Of a stretch of 64,000 nt of DNA, positions 33,034 to 40,519 are shown piece by piece. Under the pieces are notes generated by a model. It worked only from the letters and a program-made list of their open reading frames with translations, was not told the DNA's origin and made no database searches. Position 1 is the first letter of the stretch, and the number at the start of each line of letters is the position of its first letter. Position numbers and translations under genes: made by a program. Source of the stretch: Actinomyces sp. B33 (GTDB lineage: Bacteria; Actinomycetota; Actinomycetes; Actinomycetales; Actinomycetaceae); NCBI RefSeq assembly GCF_028437565.1, contig NZ_JAMRYR010000005.1:62001-126000 (forward strand), read 5' to 3'.

Positions 33034-34884
33034 TCAGAACGCCCCGACCTGCCCCCCGACGAGCATCCAAGCGAAGATCGCGGCGCCGATGGTCGAGGAG
33101 ACCCAGAGTGATCGCGTCCTGACGTGCACCCACACGGTAAGCGCGACCAAGGCGGTGAACTGCGGGATGACGACCGCCAGCATCATCATCCAGCGTCCGC
33201 CGAACGTCGGCAGGCCGATGACGTCCATTCCGGGACCGAACCCCAGGTAGCCGGGGACGAAATGGGCCAGCCACAGCAGGCACAACCCCCCGATGGCGCT
33301 CACCCAGGAGAAAATGAATCTTCTCAGCCACGTCTTCTGGACGGCCTCGCCTGGGCGCTCGCGGATCTGCGCCATCACGGTCAAGGACAGCCCGTTGACG
33401 ACGAAGAAGAACATCCAGATGATGAGGAAATAGGGCAGGAGGACCAGGGCCCTCTCGGGAGTCAGCGTCTTGAGCATCGGCCACAGGACTCGGAACTCCG
33501 GCCCCCTGAAGAACGCCGTCACCCCCACGAACAGCGCGAGCCATCCGATGAGCAGCGCGCACAGGGCCGTGGACGCCCCGATCCACCGATGACCGGCGGG
33601 AACGATCCCCAGCTCCTGCCATGTCCATCCTCGACCCGCCCCGCGGAGCCTCCACACGAGGAAGACCCCCAGTGTCACCGCAGTCGTCACGACCAGCCAG
33701 GTGGCGATGCCGTTGCCCATCTGGAGGGGGAGGAAGGGGATCACCGCCGAGATCGGATCGTCCCCACCGCCTTTCTGCGTGCACAGCGGATACAGGAGGA
33801 TCGTCATCAGGATGCTCGCGACGGCTGTCATCACGAGGCTTCTGCGGCTCGCAGCCGGGGATCTGGGCCCCGGGACGATCGCGCCGCCGAGGAACGAGTT
33901 CCTCAGCAGGAGGCCGAGCAGGGGGACCAACGAGGCGATGAGGCCGCCGAGCGCGAGGGCCCCACCGATCTCCTTCCATTGGTAGACCTGCGAATCGGGG
34001 GCGATCCAGTGCTCGTCCTGAGCGCCTCCTCGCAGCGCGTCGTTGAACCATGCGACGACTGCACTGTTGGAGGCCCCCGAGGTCATGACTCCCAGATGGG
34101 TCCCCGAGACGAGTTCGGCGCGCCTGGCCGAGCCGTCGTCGAAGGACCCGTACGTGTGATTCCACTCCAGCACATCATCGGGAGCGAGGCCGAAGGCATC
34201 GAGGCGGGCCGGATGGGTGCTGAGGGAGGCGACGGGGAAGGTCTTCTCCCGATAGGGGCCGATCTCCTCGTTGTCCCCCTGGACGAGCAGGTAGTTGCGG
34301 ACCTCGTGGATCGTGGGGTCCCCTCCGTTGCCGGACAGGGCGGCGACTGCGCGGACTCCGTCGTTGGCAGCGGCGAGTTTCACCGCGTAGATCGATCCGG
34401 TCGAGTGCCCGTAGACCCCCAGGGCATCGGGGATCACGAAAGGCAACGAGACGAGGTAGTCGAGGCCGTACTGGGCTCCTGAGAGGATCTCCGGGTCGAC
34501 TCCGTGCTGCGTCGAGGAGCCGTGCCCGAATTGATCGATGCTCAAGACGACGAAACCGCGGCGGGCGAGCTCGATGGTTCCGAACGTCGTCGTCGCCTCC
34601 TTGTCCGACTGGTATCCGTGCAGGGCGAGCAGCCCCGGGGCCGGGTCGTCAACGGAGACCCATGTCGGCCGGTAGACCTTGGCCGACATGGGGACCCCTT
34701 GCGGGGTCATGAAGTCGACGGCTCGGACATCGATCCGACCGAATCCCCGGTCGGCGCTCGATGACAGGACGATGCCGCTCAACGAGACGAGGAGGAGGAC
34801 GAGGAGGGCGATGACCTGCTGTCGCAGGGGAGACGAGTCGGCGCTCCCATGGCGCGCGGGTGTCTGGATCGGGATGGCGCTCAT
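33034..34884 (-). CDS. Alpha/beta hydrolase fused to an eight-helix membrane domain
   Basis: A 616-residue protein. One N-terminal helix (QQVIALLVLLLVSLSGIVL) precedes an extracytoplasmic or membrane-attached alpha/beta hydrolase: LLALHGYQSDKEATT for the oxyanion region and GVYGHSTGSIY with Ser161 as nucleophile. A candidate acid/His is in ELVSGTHLGVM. From about residue 305 to the end there are about eight membrane helices (for example LALGGLIASLVPLLGLLL, YFLIIWMFFFVVNGL). A GAGGAGAAG site precedes the ATG. It is the last gene of the OtnK-LtnD-SMP-30 cluster, 15 nt after SMP-30. It may hydrolyse an ester of a sugar acid or act in uptake; neither is shown. Confidence 0.8.
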   Translation of the reverse strand: MSAIPIQTPARHGSADSSPLRQQVIALLVLLLVSLSGIVLSSSADRGFGRIDVRAVDFMTPQGVPMSAKVYRPTWVSVDDPAPGLLALHGYQSDKEATTTFGTIELARRGFVVLSIDQFGHGSSTQHGVDPEILSGAQYGLDYLVSLPFVIPDALGVYGHSTGSIYAVKLAAANDGVRAVAALSGNGGDPTIHEVRNYLLVQGDNEEIGPYREKTFPVASLSTHPARLDAFGLAPDDVLEWNHTYGSFDDGSARRAELVSGTHLGVMTSGASNSAVVAWFNDALRGGAQDEHWIAPDSQVYQWKEIGGALALGGLIASLVPLLGLLLRNSFLGGAIVPGPRSPAASRRSLVMTAVASILMTILLYPLCTQKGGGDDPISAVIPFLPLQMGNGIATWLVVTTAVTLGVFLVWRLRGAGRGWTWQELGIVPAGHRWIGASTALCALLIGWLALFVGVTAFFRGPEFRVLWPMLKTLTPERALVLLPYFLIIWMFFFVVNGLSLTVMAQIRERPGEAVQKTWLRRFIFSWVSAIGGLCLLWLAHFVPGYLGFGPGMDVIGLPTFGGRWMMMLAVVIPQFTALVALTVWVHVRTRSLWVSSTIGAAIFAWMLVGGQVGAF

Positions 34885-34899
34885 CCGGTTCTTCTCCTC

Positions 34900-35793
34900 T
34901 CAGGCCCGGCCGGAGGCCCGGCGGCAGTCCGTGGTCGTTGTCGGGATGGTGTAGATGGAGGTGCTCGCGGCGATGAACAGATCGGTCCCGTCGGCGCCGC
35001 CGAAGCACAGGTTGCCGATCTTCTCGGGGACGGGGACGCGGCCGATCTCCCGGCCGTCGGGGGCGAAGACGACGACGGCGTTCAGGCTCGACGACCAGAC
35101 GTTCCCGGCCTCGTCGACCTTGATGCCGTCGGGAACGCCGGGGGAGACCTCGGCGAAGTCCTCTCCCGCCTTGAGCCGCCAGTCGTCGACGAGATAACGG
35201 CGGATGTGATGGCGCCCCATGGTCCCGTCGCGGGTCAGAGCCGAGGAATCCGCAACGTAGAGCACGGATTCGTCGGGGGAGAACGCGAGGCCGTTGGGCT
35301 CGACGACATCGGTGAGGGCGACCGTCAGCCGTCCCTCGGGGGTCACTCGGAACACCCAATGGTCGCAGTACTCGCGCGATCCCGGGTGGCCCTCCTGGGG
35401 GTAAATGATCCCGTAAGCCGGATCGGTGAACCAGATGCTCCCATCGGAAGAGACGACGATGTCGTTGGGGGCGTTGAACCGGTGGCCCGACCAGTGGTCG
35501 ACGACGACGCTGATGCTCCCGTCACGATCGCGCTCGATGCGGCGCCCGCCGTGAGAGCACTGGAGCACGGAGCCGTCGAGGTCGAGAGTCCGGCCGTTGA
35601 CATGGTCGGGCGATTCCTGATGGATCGAGGCGCTCCCGCTCAGGGGGTCGAGATTCCACACCCTGTCGGCGATGACGTCGGAGAATCTCAGATGACGGTG
35701 CGAGGGGATCCAGCACGGGCCCTCAAGCCAAGAACCACCGATGAAGATGCGGGTGAGGGCCGTCGGGTCGGGAACGAGGGAGGAGAAGTCCAT
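34900..35793 (-). CDS. SMP-30/gluconolactonase family protein
   Basis: A 297-residue six-bladed beta-propeller of the SMP-30 family, which hydrolyse sugar lactones with a divalent metal. Conserved elements: EGPCW with ligand Glu24, FNAPNDIVVSSDGSIWFTDPAYG, VVEPNGLAFSPDE and VPDGIKVDEAGNVW, supplying Asn and Asp ligands. The family members vary between gluconolactonase, other aldonolactonases and organophosphatases. Here the neighbours handle four-carbon acid sugars, so an aldonolactone such as threono- or erythrono-lactone is a reasonable guess. No signal peptide, so cytoplasmic. Confidence 0.88.
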   Translation of the reverse strand: MDFSSLVPDPTALTRIFIGGSWLEGPCWIPSHRHLRFSDVIADRVWNLDPLSGSASIHQESPDHVNGRTLDLDGSVLQCSHGGRRIERDRDGSISVVVDHWSGHRFNAPNDIVVSSDGSIWFTDPAYGIIYPQEGHPGSREYCDHWVFRVTPEGRLTVALTDVVEPNGLAFSPDESVLYVADSSALTRDGTMGRHHIRRYLVDDWRLKAGEDFAEVSPGVPDGIKVDEAGNVWSSSLNAVVVFAPDGREIGRVPVPEKIGNLCFGGADGTDLFIAASTSIYTIPTTTTDCRRASGRA

Positions 35794-35902
35794 GAGCGGT
35801 CCTTTTCTTCACGTGTCGCGGGGTGATGCGCAGCAGGCTGCGATGCGTCTCCGCTCCGATGCCTCGGGCGCGCAGCGGAGGACGGGGGTGCTCATGGCCG
35901 GG

Positions 35903-36790
35903 TCACCGCCTATCGGGGGAGAGGACGCGGATGACGGTCGAGTCGTCGTCGGCCGCCCTGCCCTGGGCGGCGCCGAGCACGTAGAGCTGCTCGGCGGCGG
36001 CGGCCAACGGCACCGACAGGCCGACGCTCTTGGCCGCGGCCGTGACGATCCCCATGTCCTTGACGAAGATGTCGAGGCGCGATGCGACCTCGGGCTCGCC
36101 GCCCTCGTAGGCCTCGATGGCGCGGGGCCCGCGGTTGCCGAGCATGAAGGACTCGGCGGCGCCCGACATCAGCGCGTCGAGGGCGGCGCGCTGGTCGAGG
36201 CCGAGCCTGCCCGCCAGCGCGAGGGCCTCCCCGGCGGCGGCGATGTGGATGCCGCATAGGAGCTGGTTGACGGTCTTGAGGGCCTGGCCCTTGCCGGGCT
36301 CGTCGCCGACGAGGACGAGGGTGCCGGCCATCTCCTCGAGGACGGGCAGGGTCCGCTCCCACACGTCCGGGTAGGCGCCGCAGGTCACGAGGAGGTCCCC
36401 CTCGCCGGCGCGCACGGGCCCGCCGGACACGGGGGCGTCGACGAGGCCGATGGAGTCGGAGGCCAGGCGGGCGGCGACCTCCTCGACGGCGGAGACTCCG
36501 ACGGTGGAGGTCAGGACGACTATGGACCCGGGGCGCATGGCGGGGACGACGCCGCCCTCGCCGTAGAGGACCTCGTCGAGCTGGGCTCGGTTGCGCACGG
36601 CGATGAGGACGACGTCGGCGTCGCGGGCGGCCTGGGCGGCCTCGGCGACGACGCGGACGCCCTCGGCGGACGCCAGGTCGCGGCGGGCCTCGAAGGGATC
36701 GAAACCGGTGACGTCGAACGAGGAGCTGAGGTGGGCGGCCATGGGCAGTCCCATGGCCCCCAGGCCGAGGACGGCGATGGACAGGGGCAT
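35903..36790 (-). CDS. ltnD: Beta-hydroxyacid dehydrogenase, L-threonate dehydrogenase-like
   Basis: A 295-residue NAD(P)-dependent enzyme of the 6-phosphogluconate/3-hydroxyisobutyrate dehydrogenase family. It has the nucleotide motif IAVLGLGAMGLPMAAHL (5-21), VDAPVSGGPVRAGEGDL with the substrate-binding SGG, and GKGQALKTVNQLLCGIH containing the catalytic Lys. LtnD oxidises L-threonate (or D-erythronate) at C2, giving the 2-oxo acid that OtnI/OtnK/OtnC further process. The adjacent OtnK-like kinase supports this assignment over other family members. The upstream gap contains a 22-nt palindrome. Confidence 0.8.
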   Translation of the reverse strand: MPLSIAVLGLGAMGLPMAAHLSSSFDVTGFDPFEARRDLASAEGVRVVAEAAQAARDADVVLIAVRNRAQLDEVLYGEGGVVPAMRPGSIVVLTSTVGVSAVEEVAARLASDSIGLVDAPVSGGPVRAGEGDLLVTCGAYPDVWERTLPVLEEMAGTLVLVGDEPGKGQALKTVNQLLCGIHIAAAGEALALAGRLGLDQRAALDALMSGAAESFMLGNRGPRAIEAYEGGEPEVASRLDIFVKDMGIVTAAAKSVGLSVPLAAAAEQLYVLGAAQGRAADDDSTVIRVLSPDRR

Positions 36791-36810
36791 GATGTTCCTC
36801 CTGGGGTCGT

Positions 36811-36832
36811 GGCGCCGCGACGTCGCGGCGCC
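36811..36832. other. 22-nt perfect palindrome inside the operon
   Basis: GGCGCCGCGA-CG-TCGCGGCGCC lies between the kinase and dehydrogenase genes, 21 nt before the dehydrogenase start on the minus strand. A second small hairpin (GACA/TGTC) lies a few bases away. It may be an attenuator or RNA-processing hairpin that alters expression of downstream genes. Confidence 0.45.
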
Positions 36833-36884
36833 GGGGATACGACAGCGGTGTCGTGGATCGGACGGGTCGGACGGGGGAGACGGG

Positions 36885-38327
36885 TCAGCTGCTGAGGGTC
36901 TCGACGACGTCGGCGAGGGACTGGTCGTCGCCGACGTTGCCCGGGAAGACGACGTAGGGGATGCCCGCGGCGGGCCCGTCCTGGGCGGACCACAGGGAGA
37001 TGATCCCGGGCAGCATCGGGCCGACCGCGAGGGCGCGGCGGATCCGCAGGCCCTTCGAGGCGACGTCGGAGGAGGTGATGCCGCCCTTGGCGACGACGAA
37101 GCGCGGGGAGGTGCGGGCGAGGACCCGCTGGACGACGTCGACGACGGCGGCGGAGATCCTGCGGGAATGGGCGAGGGCGGTGTCGGGGTCGAATCCGTCG
37201 AGGAGGGCCCGGGAGGTGCGCAGGACCACGGTGCTGGAGTCGAGGCCCGAGGCGATGGCGCCGGCGATCTCGTCGAGGTGGGCGTCGGCGTCGCGCTCCT
37301 CGATGACCCGCGCGGAGTCGATGACGGCGACCGGCGGGTCGAGTCGTTCGACGAGGGCGTCGAGTTGGCGGCGCGTCATGCCGACGTGCGAGCCGACGAC
37401 GACGAGGCCGCCGGCCGAGCAGGTCCGGTCGCCGCGGGAGGCGTCGATCTCGTCGGGGGTCAGGGGGGCGTGCTTGTCCTGCCCGAAGCGGGCGCGGCCG
37501 AAGGGCGGGCCGACGCGGTAGATGAAGCGGGATCCGGCGTCCTCGGCGCGGATCAGGGCCAGGGCGAGGGCCCTGAGGTCCGATTCGTCGTCGACGGAGT
37601 CGACGGCGATGGGCCGGCGGTCGCGGGCCGATCGCAGGAGGGCGACGGTCGCGTCGGGGTCGGCGCGCAGGGTCTCGATGTCGAGGACGAGGACGTCGCC
37701 GGCGCTGATGCGCCCGCCGCTCTTCTCCTCGACCCACTGGGGCAGGGTCGAGGAGGAGTAGCCGAAGGTGTTGTCGCGGGCGAACTCGGATTCCCCGACG
37801 GGCACGTACCCGGTGGCGGGGCTGCCGGCGTAGTGGGTCCCGTGGATCGTCATGCGGCCGGCGTCGGAGAAGGCGGGGACGATGACGATGCCGTCGACCT
37901 GGGCGCCGGTGCGCGCTGCGAGGACGTCGGCGATCGTCTCGGGCTCGAGGGGGAAGTGGCCTCGCAGGGTGGAGTCGGATCGGGAGACGAAGGCGACGTC
38001 GAGGCGGGCCCTCTCGGCGGCGGTCAGGGCGGCTTCGACGACCTCGCGGTTGACGGACTCGGCGTCGGCGGGGGGCAGGGAGCGCGAGTTCGTCATGACG
38101 TAGACGGCGCCGGCGCCGGTGCCGAAGGCCCAGAGGAAGTCGTCGACCTCCCAGGCGGTGAGGACGGGGATGCCGGAGACGGATTGGGTGCCGGTGGGGT
38201 CGTCGTCGAGGACGACGTGGAATGGCCGGGTCGAGGCGGCGGCCTGGGCGGCGGCGACGTCGGCGGCGGTGATCGACGGGGCCGGGGGGAGGCCGGCGGT
38301 GAGCTCTTCGAGGGTGCGTGCGGTCAT
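36885..38327 (-). CDS. otnK: Four-carbon acid sugar kinase (DUF1537, OtnK/DtnK-like)
   Basis: A 480-residue kinase of the DUF1537 family. It contains VVLDDDPTGTQSV near the N-terminus (substrate side), FVSRSDSTLRGHFPLE, VPAFSDAGRMTIHGTHY, and the C-terminal ATP-binding elements FVVAKGGITSSDVA and VGPMLPGIISLW. Members phosphorylate 2-oxo-tetronate (OtnK) or D-threonate/D-erythronate (DtnK). The start MTARTLEELT at 38327 has CAGGAG upstream; a longer frame extends into the operator region. The usual partner aldolase/decarboxylase (OtnC) and isomerase (OtnI), or PdxA2, are not in this cluster. Confidence 0.85.
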   Translation of the reverse strand: MTARTLEELTAGLPPAPSITAADVAAAQAAASTRPFHVVLDDDPTGTQSVSGIPVLTAWEVDDFLWAFGTGAGAVYVMTNSRSLPPADAESVNREVVEAALTAAERARLDVAFVSRSDSTLRGHFPLEPETIADVLAARTGAQVDGIVIVPAFSDAGRMTIHGTHYAGSPATGYVPVGESEFARDNTFGYSSSTLPQWVEEKSGGRISAGDVLVLDIETLRADPDATVALLRSARDRRPIAVDSVDDESDLRALALALIRAEDAGSRFIYRVGPPFGRARFGQDKHAPLTPDEIDASRGDRTCSAGGLVVVGSHVGMTRRQLDALVERLDPPVAVIDSARVIEERDADAHLDEIAGAIASGLDSSTVVLRTSRALLDGFDPDTALAHSRRISAAVVDVVQRVLARTSPRFVVAKGGITSSDVASKGLRIRRALAVGPMLPGIISLWSAQDGPAAGIPYVVFPGNVGDDQSLADVVETLSS

Positions 38328-38372
38328 GGTCGCTCCTGGGTATCCGGGGTGTCCCCCATCCGAGCACCTTTG

Positions 38373-38386
38373 CTCAGACCTCTGAG
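38373..38386. promoter_or_regulatory. Candidate operator upstream of otnK
   Basis: CTCAGA-CC-TCTGAG, 6-bp arms with 2-nt spacing, lies 46-59 nt upstream of the otnK start. Short palindromes like this are typical targets for FadR/GntR regulators, one of which is encoded just upstream. Confidence 0.4.
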
Positions 38387-38469
38387 GACTTGTGAACACC
38401 GTACCCCCGTACTCCGACACGCGCAAGGGGCGGAGCGCCCCACCGGGGGCGCTCCAATGACGCGGTCCC

Positions 38470-38620
38470 ATCAACCCCCTGCGCGTGAGGGCGAGACCAC
38501 CAGACAGGCACCCCAGAAGCCCCGCAACGGATCAATCCCCATGCGCGTGAGGGCGAGACTCGGCGAGCTGATCGGCAGGTCCCAGGGCTCGAATCAATCC
38601 CAGTCGAGTGAGCACGAGAC
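38470..38620. CRISPR. Degenerate CRISPR-like array (three repeats, two 33-nt spacers)
   Basis: Three related 28-29-nt units start ATCAA and end GAGAC: 38470-38497, 38531-38559 and 38593-38620. Copies 1 and 2 share an identical 18-nt 3' part (TGCGCGTGAGGGCGAGAC); copy 3 has diverged (GTCGAGTGAGCACGAGAC). The two spacers are each 33 nt, giving a period of 61-62, the geometry of type I-E arrays, and the repeat can fold as CCCC/GGG. No cas gene is near. It is probably an inactive relic or an orphan fragment. Flanking sequence out to 38742 shows no gene. Confidence 0.55.
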
Positions 38621-38710
38621 CGGCCTTTCGACCACGCGGTCCCGGGCCCGGGGACTCATTCGAACGAGGGTCGGATGCGCGTACCCGATGCCCGGATCGG
38701 CGGGGCAGTA

Positions 38711-38736
38711 GCTCCCGACCGCGCGAGAGCGGGAGC
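38711..38736 (-). terminator. Hairpin after the GntR regulator gene
   Basis: GCTCCCG (38711-38717) pairs with CGGGAGC (38730-38736), 7 nt beyond the stop of the minus-strand regulator gene. It probably separates the regulator transcript from the kinase gene. Confidence 0.5.
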
Positions 38737-38742
38737 GTCGGA

Positions 38743-39438
38743 TCAGCGCGCGGTCGACTCGATGAGATCGCGCCTGGTCTGAGACATGTGCGAGCGCATC
38801 GCGTCCTTCGCCGCCTGCTCGTCCCCGTCCCTGATCGCCTCGAAGATCGCGCGATGATGCTCCTGCGCGCGGTCCCTCACCCGCGGATTCGAGGCCGTGA
38901 CCACCCGGGACGAGCGCAGCGCCCGCTCCAACGGGCTCATGACGACCCCGATGTACGGATTGCGAGACGCCCGCATGATCCGGTCGTGGAAGGCGATGTC
39001 GGCGGCCACCACGGTCCTCACGTCGTCCTCGGCCCCCGCCCTGTCCATGACCTCGAGGAGGCCGGCGAGCGCCGCGACGTCCTCGTCCCGCCGGTTGAGC
39101 GCGGCCAGGCCGGAGGCCCCGACCTCGATCATCCGGCGCAGCTCCGTCAGCCGCAGGCCGACCTCGCGCGGCGACGACTTCCGCAGCGACATCGACACGA
39201 CCGTCCCCAGGTCCGTCCACTCCTCGCGAGGGGCCAGGTACGTCCCCCGCCCGTGGACCACCCGGAGGACCCCTCGCTCCCGCAGGACCTTGACGGCCTC
39301 GCGGACCGTCAGCCGCGACACCTCGAGATCGGCGGCCAGGTCGACCTCGCCCGGCAGAGCCTCCCCCACGCGGTAGCGGCCCTCGGCGATCCCGTCGAGG
39401 AGAGCGTCGACCACCTGCTCGACGAGGTCCTTGCGCAT
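38743..39438 (-). CDS. FadR-type GntR regulator (FCD domain)
   Basis: A 231-residue regulator with a GntR winged helix (VVDALLDGIAEGRYRVGEALPGEVDLAADLEVSRLTVREAVKVLRERGVLRVVHGRGTYL) and an all-helical FCD ligand domain. The FCD domain carries candidate metal ligands in DIAFHDRIM and EHHRAIFEAIRDGD. Start at 39438 follows AGGGGGAGGAC. FCD regulators commonly control sugar-acid catabolism, fitting the downstream kinase-dehydrogenase-lactonase genes on the same strand. The effector is probably an aldonate or its oxo-acid, by inference. Confidence 0.9.
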   Translation of the reverse strand: MRKDLVEQVVDALLDGIAEGRYRVGEALPGEVDLAADLEVSRLTVREAVKVLRERGVLRVVHGRGTYLAPREEWTDLGTVVSMSLRKSSPREVGLRLTELRRMIEVGASGLAALNRRDEDVAALAGLLEVMDRAGAEDDVRTVVAADIAFHDRIMRASRNPYIGVVMSPLERALRSSRVVTASNPRVRDRAQEHHRAIFEAIRDGDEQAAKDAMRSHMSQTRRDLIESTAR

Positions 39439-39526
39439 GTCCTCCCCCTTACTCCGGATGAGACGGATCATCCCACAGCGACGCCGCCCGCCGCCCGGAG
39501 GGCTGCCGATCGGGGAGCGCAGGCGC

Positions 39527-39532
39527 TAGCCT
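39527..39532 (+). promoter_or_regulatory. Probable -10 of a leaderless transcript
   Basis: TAGCCT is followed by 6 nt and then the ATG of the ferritin-like gene, with no ribosome-binding site. Confidence 0.5.
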
Positions 39533-39538
39533 GGCGCC

Positions 39539-40168
39539 ATGGCTTCACATTACGCACCCGTCGCGCCCCGGGACGCCGACGTCGTCGGCCTCCTCGCCTA
39601 TTCCGCCCTCGCCGCGATGACTCGCCTGGCCAAGGACGGGGACCAGGCCCCCTCGATCCGCGCGCACATCGAGCACGCCCGCATGTCCGCGCGGGCCTTC
39701 ACCGTCTTCGAGCAGCTCGAGACCTGGGCCGGTCACCGCGGGTTCGACCTGCACTCGGCCGCCGACGCGTTCTCCGGCATGTACGACGACCTCGACGCGA
39801 GGACCCGGCCGACCACCTGGCATGAGAGGCTCATCAAGACCTACGTCACCGCGGGGATCCTCGGCGACATGCTCCACGAGGTCGCCGCCCGACACGGGCT
39901 CTTCCAGGAGTCCGACGACCAGTGGGACCTCGGCGAGGGGGACTGGGTGCGCGAGCACATGGCATCGAGCACGGCGGCCGACGAGCAGCTCGCCGCGCGC
40001 CTGTCCCTGTGGGCCCGTCGCGTCGCCGGCGAGGTCCTCGGCCTCGTCCGGTCGACCCTGTTCACCCACCCGGATCTGGCCCTGACCCCCGAGGCCATGG
40101 ACGAGATCGTCGAGGCCGTCACCGCCCGCCACGGCGAGCGCATGGGGGAGATCCACCTCAAGGCGTGA
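39539..40168 (+). CDS. Ferritin-like fold protein (MiaE_2 family)
   Basis: A 209-residue all-helical protein of the actinobacterial ferritin-like family annotated MiaE_2 (related to the tRNA hydroxylase MiaE). The pattern GLLAYSALAAMTRLAKDG, IRAHIEHARMSARAFTVFEQLETW and ERLIKTYVTAGILGDMLHEVA shows the paired helices. Candidate metal ligands are Glu/His of EHA and FEQLE in one helix pair and Glu/His of HE later. Neighbouring DUF3107 and AdnAB genes form a conserved actinobacterial block. Enzymatic activity is unproven. The start at 39539 rests on a leaderless-type promoter. Confidence 0.8.
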   Translation: MASHYAPVAPRDADVVGLLAYSALAAMTRLAKDGDQAPSIRAHIEHARMSARAFTVFEQLETWAGHRGFDLHSAADAFSGMYDDLDARTRPTTWHERLIKTYVTAGILGDMLHEVAARHGLFQESDDQWDLGEGDWVREHMASSTAADEQLAARLSLWARRVAGEVLGLVRSTLFTHPDLALTPEAMDEIVEAVTARHGERMGEIHLKA

Positions 40169-40217
40169 GCCGGGCGGCTCCCCGCGACGGGGCCAGAGGG
40201 CCGGGCGGGCCGGGGCC

Positions 40218-40442
40218 TCAGTCGATGGCGAAGCCGACGCGCCGCTCGGCCGATCCGACGATCTGGACGAAGCCGATCGCGCGGGACGGCACCAGGGTCC
40301 GCTGACCCTTGACGTCGGTCAGCTCGAGGACCGAGCCGGTCGCGACGGCCTCGCCGACGAGGCGGGTCAGGGCGGCCTCGTCCATGTCGACGTCGAGGGC
40401 GAGCTCCCGGACCGTGTCGCGCACGCCGATGATGATGTTCAT
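40218..40442 (-). CDS. DUF3107 small conserved actinobacterial protein
   Basis: A 74-residue protein: MNIIIGVRDTVRELALDVDM, then DEAALTRLVGEAVATGSVLELTDVKGQRTLVPSRAIGFVQIV. This is the DUF3107 (TB9.4-like) pattern, with a beta-rich fold and the conserved LVPSRAIGFVQI segment. GGGAGGAACACC precedes the ATG. Function is unknown. Its conserved position beside the ferritin-like gene and adnAB points to a housekeeping role. It is transcribed divergently from adnA with 77 nt between starts. Confidence 0.92.
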   Translation of the reverse strand: MNIIIGVRDTVRELALDVDMDEAALTRLVGEAVATGSVLELTDVKGQRTLVPSRAIGFVQIVGSAERRVGFAID

Positions 40443-40519
40443 GGTGTTCCTCCCGTGAATGAATGCCTGCCACCATGCTAAGCGCCGCAGATGCCGATGC
40501 CCTCTGAGAGTATTCAGTC

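Noticed and set aside
38409-38437. Possible additional CRISPR repeat upstream at the expected period
   Set aside because: Similarity to the other repeats is limited to a few bases (GCGC and GGGGCG), not better than chance in this GC-rich sequence.
38654-38682. Possible fourth CRISPR repeat downstream
   Set aside because: Position fits the 61-nt period but the sequence does not match the repeat beyond scattered bases.
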